In this document: in pieces, positions 7,065-13,764 of the stretch
Layout of the letters: each line of letters starts with the position of its first letter
Numbering within the stretch: position 1 is the stretch's first letter
Assembly (NCBI GenBank): GCA_015494505.1
Contig: WGBB01000226.1
Location: forward strand, 1-15,917
Length of the DNA stretch: 15,917 bases
Source of the DNA: Nitratiruptor sp.
Lineage (GTDB): Bacteria > Campylobacterota > Campylobacteria > Campylobacterales > Nitratiruptoraceae
Direction: 5' to 3'
The notes under the pieces: model-generated
What the model saw: the letters and a program-made list of their open reading frames with translations, nothing else
Databases searched by the model: none
What the model was told of the DNA's origin: nothing
Position numbers and translations under genes: made by a program

Positions 7065-8264
7065 ATGGTACAAGAGGCTTTGGCCGAGATTAAAAGAGGA
7101 ACTGCGGAAATCATAGATGAAGAGCGTATCGTCAAGCTTTTGGAAAGGTACTTCAACGAGGGCAAAAACTACTATGTCAAAGCGGGTTTCGACCCTACGG
7201 CTCCCGATTTGCATCTAGGACACACGGTCTTGCTCCAAAAACTTGCCACTTTCCAAAAGTACGGTGGGATCGTGCAGTTTATCATAGGCGATTTTACAGC
7301 GATGATAGGTGATCCTACCGGAAAGAGCGAGACGCGCAAAAAACTGGATCGAGAAACCGTCGTCAAAAACGCCCAAAGCTACAAAGAGCAGGTCTTCAAA
7401 GTACTCGACCCTGCAAAAACCGAGGTGGTCTTTAATTCCGAGTGGCTCGATGCTCTGGGTGCTAGTGGCCTTGTAGAGCTTACGACGCTTTTTAGCGTAG
7501 CGAGGATGCTTGAGCGCGACGACTTTGAAAAGCGTTTCAAATCCAATCGCCCGATAGCTATCAGCGAGTTTATCTACCCGCTCTTGCAAGGGTACGATAG
7601 CGTGCATCTTAAAAGCGATATCGAAATAGGAGGCACCGACCAGAAATTCAATCTCCTCATGGGCCGCCATCTGCAAAGAAGCTACGATATCGGCAAAGAG
7701 CAGGCGGTTTTGATGATGCCTATCCTCGAGGGGCTCGACGGCGTACAGAAAATGAGCAAATCACTTGGCAACTATATCGGTGTCACCGAAGATCCCAACA
7801 CGATGTTCGCTAAAATTATGAGTATATCGGATGAATTGATGTGGCGCTACTACGAACTGCTTAGCTCCAAGAGCATCGATGAAATAGAGGCTCTCAAAGA
7901 AGGTGTGCGCACTGGCGAAGTGCATCCTAAATATGCCAAGGAGCTGCTGGCTCTAGAGATAGTGACACGCTACCACGACGCCGAAGCTGCCAAGAAAGCC
8001 AAAGAGGAGTTCGATCGCGTCCACAAGAAAAACGATATTCCATCCGATATTAAAGAAGTGGAACTGACTGGACCTATCTGGATAGCAAAAGCATTGGTAG
8101 AAGCGGGGCTAGAGCCCTCCACATCCCAAGCGCGCCGCGATATACAGGCAGGAGCCGTACGTATAGACAAGCAAAAGGTTACCGATAAGGATCTTCATCT
8201 AGAAAAAGGCGAATATATCGCACAGGTAGGCAAGCGTAAATTTGCGAAACTAAAGGTGCAATAA
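7065..8264 (+). CDS. tyrS: Tyrosine--tRNA ligase TyrS
   Basis: TyrS charges tRNA(Tyr) with tyrosine in the cytoplasm. The 399-residue class I synthetase shows the HIGH-type motif HLGH (50-53) within DPTAPDLHLGHT, the tyrosine pocket region SEFIYPLLQGYD and IGGTDQKFNLLMGR (188-201), the KMSKS loop (229-233), and a C-terminal S4 RNA-binding domain (about 338-397, SQARRDIQAGAVRID). Length fits the TyrS subgroup found in Campylobacterota. The ATG follows a TAGGAG (7054-7059) that overlaps the spoT stop codon. The TAA overlaps the next ATG (TAATG). Confidence 0.96.
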   Translation: MVQEALAEIKRGTAEIIDEERIVKLLERYFNEGKNYYVKAGFDPTAPDLHLGHTVLLQKLATFQKYGGIVQFIIGDFTAMIGDPTGKSETRKKLDRETVVKNAQSYKEQVFKVLDPAKTEVVFNSEWLDALGASGLVELTTLFSVARMLERDDFEKRFKSNRPIAISEFIYPLLQGYDSVHLKSDIEIGGTDQKFNLLMGRHLQRSYDIGKEQAVLMMPILEGLDGVQKMSKSLGNYIGVTEDPNTMFAKIMSISDELMWRYYELLSSKSIDEIEALKEGVRTGEVHPKYAKELLALEIVTRYHDAEAAKKAKEEFDRVHKKNDIPSDIKEVELTGPIWIAKALVEAGLEPSTSQARRDIQAGAVRIDKQKVTDKDLHLEKGEYIAQVGKRKFAKLKVQ

Positions 8265-9361
8265 TGAAACTACCGCCACTAAAAATCGGCAAGCATACCG
8301 TCAAATACCCCATCATCCAAGGGGGTATGGGTGTGGGCATAAGCTGGGACCGTTTAGCGGGCTCGGTCAGCAAAGAGGGAGGCCTCGGCGTTATTAGCGC
8401 CGTGGGTACAGGGTATTACGAGAATAAAAAATATATTGAAAAAGAGGTGGCGGGTCGTCCGTTAGAGACTGCGAATTTCTACTCCAAAAAGGCACTTTTT
8501 AAGATCTTCGAAAATGCGCGGAAAATCTGCGGTGATGCACCGCTTGGAGCCAATGTGCTCTATGCTATCAATGATTACGGCCGTGTGGTGCGTGACGCGT
8601 GCGAAGCGGGAGCCGATATCATTATCACAGGTGCCGGACTTCCCACCAATATGCCCGAATTTACTAAAGATTTTCCCGATGTGGCGCTTGTGCCAATAGT
8701 CTCCAGCGCAAAAGCCCTCAAAATCATCTGCAAGCGTTGGACACAGCGTTACGACAGGCTCCCCGATGCCGTGATCGTAGAAGGACCTCTTAGCGGCGGA
8801 CACCAGGGCTTTACCTATGAGCAGTGCTTTATGGAGGAGTTCCAGCTCGAAAACATCGTGCCCCAAGTGATAGAAGAGGCTAAAAAATGGGGAGATATTC
8901 CGATAATTGCCGCAGGTGGGATTTGGGATCATAACGACATCGTAAAATATCTCAAGATGGGTGCGGCCGGCGTGCAGATGGGGACGCGCTTTATAGGCAC
9001 CTACGAGTGCGACGCTAATGACAACTTCAAAAAGGTGCTGCTTGAGGCCAAAAAAGAGGATATCATTCTCCTCAAATCTCCTGTAGGTTATCCTGCACGC
9101 GGTGTGCGCACCAATCTCATCGAGCTTGTGGAAAAGCGCGAAGGCCCGCCCATTAAATGTATCAGCAACTGCGTAGCTCCATGCCATAGAGGAGTGGAGG
9201 CCAAGCAGGTGGGCTACTGCATCGCCGATAGACTTAGTGATGCTTACGAGGGAAACCTCGAAACGGGACTTTACTTTAGCGGGGCCAACGGCTATCGTCT
9301 CGATAAGCTTATCTCGGTCAAAGAATTGATGCATAAACTGGTATATGGAGAGGACGATTAA
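8264..9361 (+). CDS. Nitronate monooxygenase-family FMN enzyme (2-nitropropane dioxygenase/FabK-like)
   Basis: The 365-residue TIM-barrel flavoprotein begins with a canonical PIIQGGMGVGIS (16-27). It has SGGHQG (177-182, with H180 at the usual catalytic position), PIIAAGGI (213-220) and GAAGVQMGTRF (233-243), the phosphate-binding region for FMN. Family members oxidise alkyl nitronates or, in the FabK branch, reduce enoyl-ACP. A cysteine group near the C-terminus (C299, C303, C307, C319 in CISNCVAPCHRG...GYCIAD) resembles one I recall in several NMO/FabK-like proteins; its role is unclear. The gene sits between tyrS and the amidase gene, overlapping both (TAATG upstream, 17 bases downstream), as in C. 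jejuni Cj1270c. The true substrate cannot be told from sequence. Confidence 0.87.
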   Translation: MKLPPLKIGKHTVKYPIIQGGMGVGISWDRLAGSVSKEGGLGVISAVGTGYYENKKYIEKEVAGRPLETANFYSKKALFKIFENARKICGDAPLGANVLYAINDYGRVVRDACEAGADIIITGAGLPTNMPEFTKDFPDVALVPIVSSAKALKIICKRWTQRYDRLPDAVIVEGPLSGGHQGFTYEQCFMEEFQLENIVPQVIEEAKKWGDIPIIAAGGIWDHNDIVKYLKMGAAGVQMGTRFIGTYECDANDNFKKVLLEAKKEDIILLKSPVGYPARGVRTNLIELVEKREGPPIKCISNCVAPCHRGVEAKQVGYCIADRLSDAYEGNLETGLYFSGANGYRLDKLISVKELMHKLVYGEDD

Positions 9362-10811
9362 AAGATTACTCCTTCTACTCTTTTTTATCGGTACACTCTT
9401 TGGGGCCTCGCTGGAGCAAAAAGCAGCCTATCAGTGTAGCCTCAGTGACAAAGATAGCATCTATCGAGGCCTCAACAACTACAAAACTATCTATATCAAA
9501 TCCATCATCGATGAAGACAAAAACCTCCGTATGAAGGCCCTCAAAGGTATCATCACCTGCTCCAAAAAGCTCGGAATCGACTATAGTGATTATCAGAAAG
9601 AGCTCTATGACCTTTTAGGCAAAAAAGCTTCTATACAAAGAAGCGGCACAAAAAGTAGGACCTCATCCAAAAAATATATTGCCAAAGCCGGCGACTCCAA
9701 AATGAAGAGGGCGCATAGCAAAAAAAGCGCTAAAACTCGTGCATCTTTGAGAGTCGTGGGGAATCGCCTTACGAAAGTCATCTTACGCAAGGGGTATATC
9801 GAATTCTACTTCGACTTTCCCATCACGCAGGTGCGCCAAAATGCATGGTACGACAAAAAAAGCAAAAGCTATAAGGTGGTCATAAAAATTCCCGCCAAAC
9901 TGGCTACACGCTATAAAAAATATAGATTGCGCAGTGTGCGGACCATGCAGCTGGTGCAATCGGATGCAAAACACACGCGTATCGTCTTTACCAATCCCAC
10001 ATCCATCTCCATCAGCACCAAAGTCCGAGGCAACAAACTAATAGTATATCTACGAAAAACCTCTCCTTCGTACGTAGCAAAAAAAAGCACTAAACCGAAA
10101 AAGGTGCCGGCCTTTGTCAAAAAAGCGAACAAGGTGATAGTCATCGATGCGGGGCACGGGGGCAAAGATAGCGGTGCTATAGGATATAAGCGAAAACAAG
10201 AGAAAGATATTGTCTTACAGATTGCAAAAAAGGTCTATGCGAAACTCAAAAAAGCCGGCTACAAGGTCTACCTTACAAGGCGTGGCGACTACTTCGTGAC
10301 GCTACGCAATCGCACCAGATTTGCCAACCGTGTCAAAGCCAATCTCTTCATATCTATCCACGCAAACGCTGCACCTACGAAGAGCAAATATCTCATGATG
10401 CGGGGTCTTGAGACCTTTTATCTCTCACCGGCACGTAGCGAGCGCGCCAAAAGAATCGCCGCACTGGAAAATAGAGTCGATATGAAGAATCTCAGCTACT
10501 ACAGCAAAAACGTCTATCTCGATTTCATCAATCGTGAAAAGACGATACTATCCAATAAGCTTGCTATCGATATCCAGCGCAATGTGCTCTATGCACTGCG
10601 CAAGCGTTTCAAAGTCGTAGACGGTGGCGTGCGTCCGGGACCCTTTTGGGTGCTGGTGGGAGCACAGATGCCCTCTATCCTCATCGAAGTGGGCTACATC
10701 ACCAATCCCACCGAGGCGATGCGCATCTCCAATCCCTACTACCAAAATCTCATCGCCGAAGGGATTCTCAGCGGCGTAGAGAGCTATTTTCGCCACAACG
10801 AGCGCTACTAA
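9345..10811 (+). CDS. Secreted N-acetylmuramoyl-L-alanine amidase (AMIN + Amidase_3)
   Basis: The enzyme cleaves the amide bond between N-acetylmuramic acid and L-alanine in peptidoglycan, in the periplasm. The 488-residue product has a signal peptide (RLLLLLFFIGTLFGA), a helical N-terminal stretch, a basic linker, an AMIN-like beta domain (about 135-236) that would target peptidoglycan, and an Amidase_3 catalytic domain (262-484). Zinc ligands H271 (DAGHGG), E286 and H339 (SIHANA) and catalytic E448 (LIEVGYI) are present. Residues about 362-405 match the insertion that, in E. coli AmiA/B/C, blocks the active site until an activator binds; that makes the EnvC-like protein at 2739-3914 its likely partner. 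The ATG lies inside the previous gene without a clear Shine-Dalgarno. The stop overlaps the stop of the convergent Rrf2 gene. The gene is named amiA in C. jejuni. Confidence 0.93.
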   Translation: MERTIKRLLLLLFFIGTLFGASLEQKAAYQCSLSDKDSIYRGLNNYKTIYIKSIIDEDKNLRMKALKGIITCSKKLGIDYSDYQKELYDLLGKKASIQRSGTKSRTSSKKYIAKAGDSKMKRAHSKKSAKTRASLRVVGNRLTKVILRKGYIEFYFDFPITQVRQNAWYDKKSKSYKVVIKIPAKLATRYKKYRLRSVRTMQLVQSDAKHTRIVFTNPTSISISTKVRGNKLIVYLRKTSPSYVAKKSTKPKKVPAFVKKANKVIVIDAGHGGKDSGAIGYKRKQEKDIVLQIAKKVYAKLKKAGYKVYLTRRGDYFVTLRNRTRFANRVKANLFISIHANAAPTKSKYLMMRGLETFYLSPARSERAKRIAALENRVDMKNLSYYSKNVYLDFINREKTILSNKLAIDIQRNVLYALRKRFKVVDGGVRPGPFWVLVGAQMPSILIEVGYITNPTEAMRISNPYYQNLIAEGILSGVESYFRHNERY

Positions 10812-11203
10812 ATCACAAAATCTATAGGCTTTTGCACAAGTGAAGAGAGCGGTTTCTTAAGGAGCTCTTCGATTGCTTCTTCGATACTGTGCCAAAATGC
10901 CCTAAGCGCCGGGATATCGGTGCGACATAGTTCTTCGCAACATGTGGATTCCGCAGCTTTTATAATCTGAAGTATCGTAATTTTTTCGGCAGGACGAGCT
11001 AAGATATATCCGCCGTGTGCGCCACGCTTGCTAGAGACCAGTCCGCCTCTTTTGAGAGCGATGAGAATCTGTTCTAAGTAGTTTTTGGGGATGTTGGCTT
11101 CTTTAGCAATCGCTTCTGTGGACAGTGCCTGTTTCTCAGCATGTCGCGCAAGCACATACATAGCCGCTAGAGCATAGACACCTTTTGAGGATACGAGAGC
11201 CAT
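10808..11203 (-). CDS. Rrf2-family winged-helix transcriptional regulator
   Basis: The 131-residue protein begins with the Rrf2 signature MALVSSKGVYALAAMYVLA. The winged helix-turn-helix includes STEAIAKEANIPKNYLEQILIALKRGGLVSSKRGAHGGYILARP (28-71). Rrf2 proteins sense iron-sulfur clusters, nitric oxide, cysteine or redox state. IscR- and NsrR-type members have three spaced cysteines; here they are C88, C89 and C93 (STCCEELC), and the place of the usual third ligand holds no cysteine, so ligand binding would be atypical. The ribosome binding site AAGGAA lies just before the start. The gene follows the outer-membrane protein gene by 10 bases and shares its promoter, so a role in regulating that unit is possible. 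The target genes are not visible. Confidence 0.88.
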   Translation of the reverse strand: MALVSSKGVYALAAMYVLARHAEKQALSTEAIAKEANIPKNYLEQILIALKRGGLVSSKRGAHGGYILARPAEKITILQIIKAAESTCCEELCRTDIPALRAFWHSIEEAIEELLKKPLSSLVQKPIDFVI

Positions 11204-11213
11204 AGCGTTCCTT

Positions 11214-12323
11214 TTAAAAAATATAGTCTATTCCCAAAGCCAAAGAGCGCTGCCTGTTCGTAGCCTCTAGAGGTCCGTATCGCAGTGTGGCTTTAGGAGC
11301 ATAGACTATAGAGAGATTAAAGCGTATTTTTGGAGTGACACGCCATGAAAGTCCGCCGGCATAATGCATCCGTGTAATTGCCGGAAATCCTACGATGTTG
11401 AAAAAGGCTTGGGAAAAGGAGCGAAGATGTGAGGCTTTGATAGCGGCCGTTGCGTAACTTATGCCGGCAAGATAGGTTAGACTTCCATCTTCATAGACTA
11501 TGCCAACGCCGAAACTTTCTTGATTGCTCCATCCAAAATCTTTGTAGCCGTCAGCTTCGGCCCACCAAATTTTTTTGTACTGCAAACATAGCTGCCAGGT
11601 ATCTTTATGTATGTTGAGACCTACGGCACTCTCTTGAGGCTGGGTGAGCTTCAAGGTATCTGCATTGCCGTCACCGTCAAAATCGTAGAGGCTTTTATAG
11701 TGCAACGTTACCGGTGTAGTGTAAGTAGCAGCGAAGCCGATATACTCATTGAATCGATAGTGCACACCTATATGAGCTCCGATTCCCACATCGTGTCGGA
11801 AACCTTCGTGGTTAGGAGGCGTGGCTGTTTCGAGTTTGAGACGTCCATACGCGGCATCTATTCCGATTCCTATGCTCAATTTTCCCAAAGATTTGGCATA
11901 AACCATTGCGAGTTTCGCATAGGCCAAGTCGCTTTGCATACCTGCCAGACCGCTTGTAGGAGGTGTATCGGTATAATCCACGCCCATTCCTCCTACACTA
12001 AACAGCCCCAAACCAAGGATTTGGTTATCATCCACTCTATGGATATAGCCAATATAGGGAATAGCCGCAAAATCAAAATCACTTTTGTGCTTGGTTCTGT
12101 TTTTAGCAGTGACAGTAGGATTGAAAAGCGTTATGCCGAGTGCCGCTTCATCATTTGTGTTGTCGGTGAGCAAGGAAGGATTGATAAAAATCGATTCTAC
12201 TCCAAAATTTTTCGCAACGCCGTTGCCGGCTACAGCTCGAGATTTCACACCTGCACCGATGAGATTGTCTCCTTCCGTGGCAAAAAGGGGGAGTGCTAAG
12301 CAAAGGAGTGCAAAGCGACGCAT
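11214..12323 (-). CDS. FadL/OmpP1-type outer-membrane beta-barrel transport protein
   Basis: The 369-residue protein has a signal peptide (MRRFALLCLALPLFA), an N-terminal GAGVKSRAVAGNGVAKNFGVESIFINPSLL segment (the FadL-type gene-name region ending in an N-P motif, 48-49), many alternating amphipathic strands with aromatic girdles, and a C-terminal phenylalanine (DYIF) typical of substrates of the BAM complex. FadL-family proteins take up long-chain fatty acids or aromatic hydrocarbons. The predicted substrate is a hydrophobic compound, but it cannot be named. An unusual loop, DFDGDGNAD (214-222), matches the DxDxDGxxD calcium-binding pattern. The start is preceded by GAGGAG at five bases. 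A strong promoter lies just upstream, and the Rrf2 gene follows by 10 bases. Confidence 0.85.
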   Translation of the reverse strand: MRRFALLCLALPLFATEGDNLIGAGVKSRAVAGNGVAKNFGVESIFINPSLLTDNTNDEAALGITLFNPTVTAKNRTKHKSDFDFAAIPYIGYIHRVDDNQILGLGLFSVGGMGVDYTDTPPTSGLAGMQSDLAYAKLAMVYAKSLGKLSIGIGIDAAYGRLKLETATPPNHEGFRHDVGIGAHIGVHYRFNEYIGFAATYTTPVTLHYKSLYDFDGDGNADTLKLTQPQESAVGLNIHKDTWQLCLQYKKIWWAEADGYKDFGWSNQESFGVGIVYEDGSLTYLAGISYATAAIKASHLRSFSQAFFNIVGFPAITRMHYAGGLSWRVTPKIRFNLSIVYAPKATLRYGPLEATNRQRSLALGIDYIF

Positions 12324-12346
12324 AGAGGCTCCTCTTTTTTATGCAC

Positions 12347-12376
12347 ATTGTAGCGCGAGGAGCTCTCTAATGTCAA
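12347..12376 (-). promoter_or_regulatory. Near-consensus sigma-70 promoter for the outer-membrane protein/Rrf2 unit
   Basis: On the minus strand TTGACA (12376 to 12371) is followed after 18 bases by TACAAT (12352 to 12347). The predicted start is near 12340, giving a leader of about 17 bases that consists of A-rich sequence, the GAGGAG ribosome binding site and CCTCT before the ATG at 12323. This is the only strong promoter seen on the minus strand of the window. It separates the ppa operon from the two following genes. Confidence 0.75.
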
Positions 12377-12400
12377 GTAAATTGGTCGAATTTATAGGTT

Positions 12401-12922
12401 TTATTTTTTGTAGTTTTCGATCGCCTCTTGCAAGATTTTCTCTGCTTCCTCTTTGCCTTTATACTCTTTGACTTTCACCCATTTGTTTGGCTCGAGGATT
12501 TTATAGGTTTCGAAAAAGTTTTTAATCTTATCGAGGGTGTGTTTGGGAAGGTCGTCTATCGTTTTGATGTTGTCGTAGGTAGGATCTACCTTGCTTACGG
12601 GTACTGCGATCAGTTTTTCGTCCATGCCGCTCTCATCTTCCATCACGAGCACTCCTATGAGGCGACATTTGATGACGCTTCCGGGAAGCAAAGGATAGTC
12701 ACACAATACCATGATATCTGCCGGGTCGCCGTCTTTTGCGAGGGTATTGGGCACGAAACCGTAGTTTGCGGGATAGTACATCGCGCTATACATCACGCGA
12801 TCGACAAATATCGCACCGCTCTCTTTGTCTAGTTCATATTTGATATTGGACCCATAGGGTATTTCGATGATGGCGTGTACCTTTTCGGGATTTTCTCCGT
12901 GTCCGATTTTTGTGATATCCAT
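12401..12922 (-). CDS. ppa: Inorganic pyrophosphatase (family I)
   Basis: The soluble enzyme hydrolyses pyrophosphate to phosphate, pulling biosynthetic reactions such as aminoacylation forward. The 173 residues show the family I metal site: E20, E30, D64, D66 and D69 in DGDPADIMVLCDYP, and D96 and D101 in EDESGMD. YYPANYGFVP (49-58) is typical as well. Length matches the E. coli enzyme (about 175). The ribosome binding site AAGGAG lies shortly before the ATG. It is the last gene of the aspS–ppa minus-strand run, 20 bases after the AhpD-like gene; no terminator hairpin is seen behind it. The same neighbourhood with adk and aspS exists in C. jejuni. Confidence 0.96.
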   Translation of the reverse strand: MDITKIGHGENPEKVHAIIEIPYGSNIKYELDKESGAIFVDRVMYSAMYYPANYGFVPNTLAKDGDPADIMVLCDYPLLPGSVIKCRLIGVLVMEDESGMDEKLIAVPVSKVDPTYDNIKTIDDLPKHTLDKIKNFFETYKILEPNKWVKVKEYKGKEEAEKILQEAIENYKK

Positions 12923-12942
12923 TGTTACTCCTTTTTCGTGAT

Positions 12943-13479
12943 TTATGCTTCTTTCCCAAGTCCAAAGACGTTGGAAAGGGTGTTAATATAGTTAAAGTAG
13001 CCGGTGATAGCCACCGCTTCGAGGATTTCGTTATCGCTCCAGCCATAGGCTTTGATGGCTTCGATATCCTCTTTGGTCATCTTGTAATTGTCCTTTTTGC
13101 TGGCACGGATGCAAAAACGCAGCAGTGCTTTGGTCTTTTCATCCGCATCGATCGCATCGACGCCCTGGAGGATCTTTTCGATCTGCTCGTGGCTGAGCCC
13201 CAGCATCTTGGCGATGTTTTTGTGCACGTCTACGCACATCGTGCAGCTGTTCTCTTTGGATATCAGCAGCGCTATGGCCTCCTTGATGAAATAGGGCAGG
13301 TGTGTCTGCTTCAAGAGATAGTTTTGCACCATTGCATCTGTGGCGTTGTAGATATTTTCATCCAATGCGAGGAGCTTGAAAATCTCGCCTAGCGTCCCTG
13401 TCTTTTCCAAGATAGGACGTGCCTTTTCCTGGATGGAAGGGCTCATCTGTTCAAACTCGGGTAGATCGATATATGCCAT
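12943..13479 (-). CDS. Carboxymuconolactone decarboxylase-family (AhpD-like) protein
   Basis: The 178-residue all-helical protein has the AhpD signature E76-x-x-C79-x-x-C82-x-x-x-H86 (KENSCTMCVDVH). In AhpD this motif is a redox-active disulfide with a proton relay that supports alkylhydroperoxide reduction; related proteins are annotated as peroxidase-related. KEAIALLIS before it and GYFNYINTLSNVFGL at the C-terminus are typical of the family. No signal peptide is seen, so it should act in the cytoplasm. The start has AAGGAA before it and lies 9 bases after the DUF503 gene, with ppa 20 bases further on. No ahpC partner is in the window; an antioxidant role is inference. Confidence 0.85.
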   Translation of the reverse strand: MAYIDLPEFEQMSPSIQEKARPILEKTGTLGEIFKLLALDENIYNATDAMVQNYLLKQTHLPYFIKEAIALLISKENSCTMCVDVHKNIAKMLGLSHEQIEKILQGVDAIDADEKTKALLRFCIRASKKDNYKMTKEDIEAIKAYGWSDNEILEAVAITGYFNYINTLSNVFGLGKEA

Positions 13480-13488
13480 TGCTCTTCC

Positions 13489-13764
13489 TTAGATGATTTG
13501 ATACTCTATATCATACTCTATTTCGCCGCCAAACTTGGCTAAAATCTCCTCTATTTTAGAGATTTTTCGTTCAACTTCGTCACGGTCAGCGGCAAAAAAG
13601 AGCAGGGCGATGAGGGCCTCTTTGGGATATTCGCCGCTTAAGTCCGCCACCGCCATATTGAAGCGCTTGAGTCGATCTTTTATGGAAGCGAGCACCGCTC
13701 TGCGCCCTTTGAGAGAGTGGACGTAAGGAAGCTCGAGATGCAAGAGCGTATGCACTACGAGCAC
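13489..13764 (-). CDS. DUF503-family small protein
   Basis: The 91-residue product reads MLVVHTLLHLELPYVHSLKGRRAVLASIKDRLKRFNMAVADLS and fits the DUF503 pattern, in which a strand ending in x-L-x-I/L-P-x-x-x-S-L-K-x-K-R is followed by a helix and a second strand. DUF503 has no assigned function; in Firmicutes and others it is often linked to rbfA or infB, which is not the case here. I chose the GTG at 13764, preceded by GGGAGA; a second GTG at 13755 overlaps the upstream stop (TAGTG) and would remove three residues. The upstream frame extends further but only as a shadow of the preceding gene. It overlaps the CinA-like gene and is 9 bases before the AhpD-like gene. Confidence 0.75.
   Translation of the reverse strand: MLVVHTLLHLELPYVHSLKGRRAVLASIKDRLKRFNMAVADLSGEYPKEALIALLFFAADRDEVERKISKIEEILAKFGGEIEYDIEYQII

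Noticed and set aside
8462..9334. Antisense reading frame of 290 codons opposite the nitronate-monooxygenase-like gene.
   Set aside because: No domain is recognisable, it is fully contained within a strongly supported gene, and no start signal is seen.
10840..10872. GAAGAG...CTCTTC repeat near the Rrf2 end as a terminator for the plus-strand operon.
   Set aside because: The stem is only 6 bp with a loop of about 17 bases, with mismatches inside and no T-run following; it lies in Rrf2 coding sequence.
12320..12344. Inverted repeat GCAT-AGAGG / CCTCT-T5-ATGC covering the ribosome binding site and start of the outer-membrane protein gene, as an RNA switch; or, on the plus strand, as a terminator with T6.
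   Set aside because: From the promoter spacing the transcript should start near 12340, so the outer arm would not be in the RNA. The remaining stem is 4 bp with a 4-base loop, too weak for a switch or a terminator.
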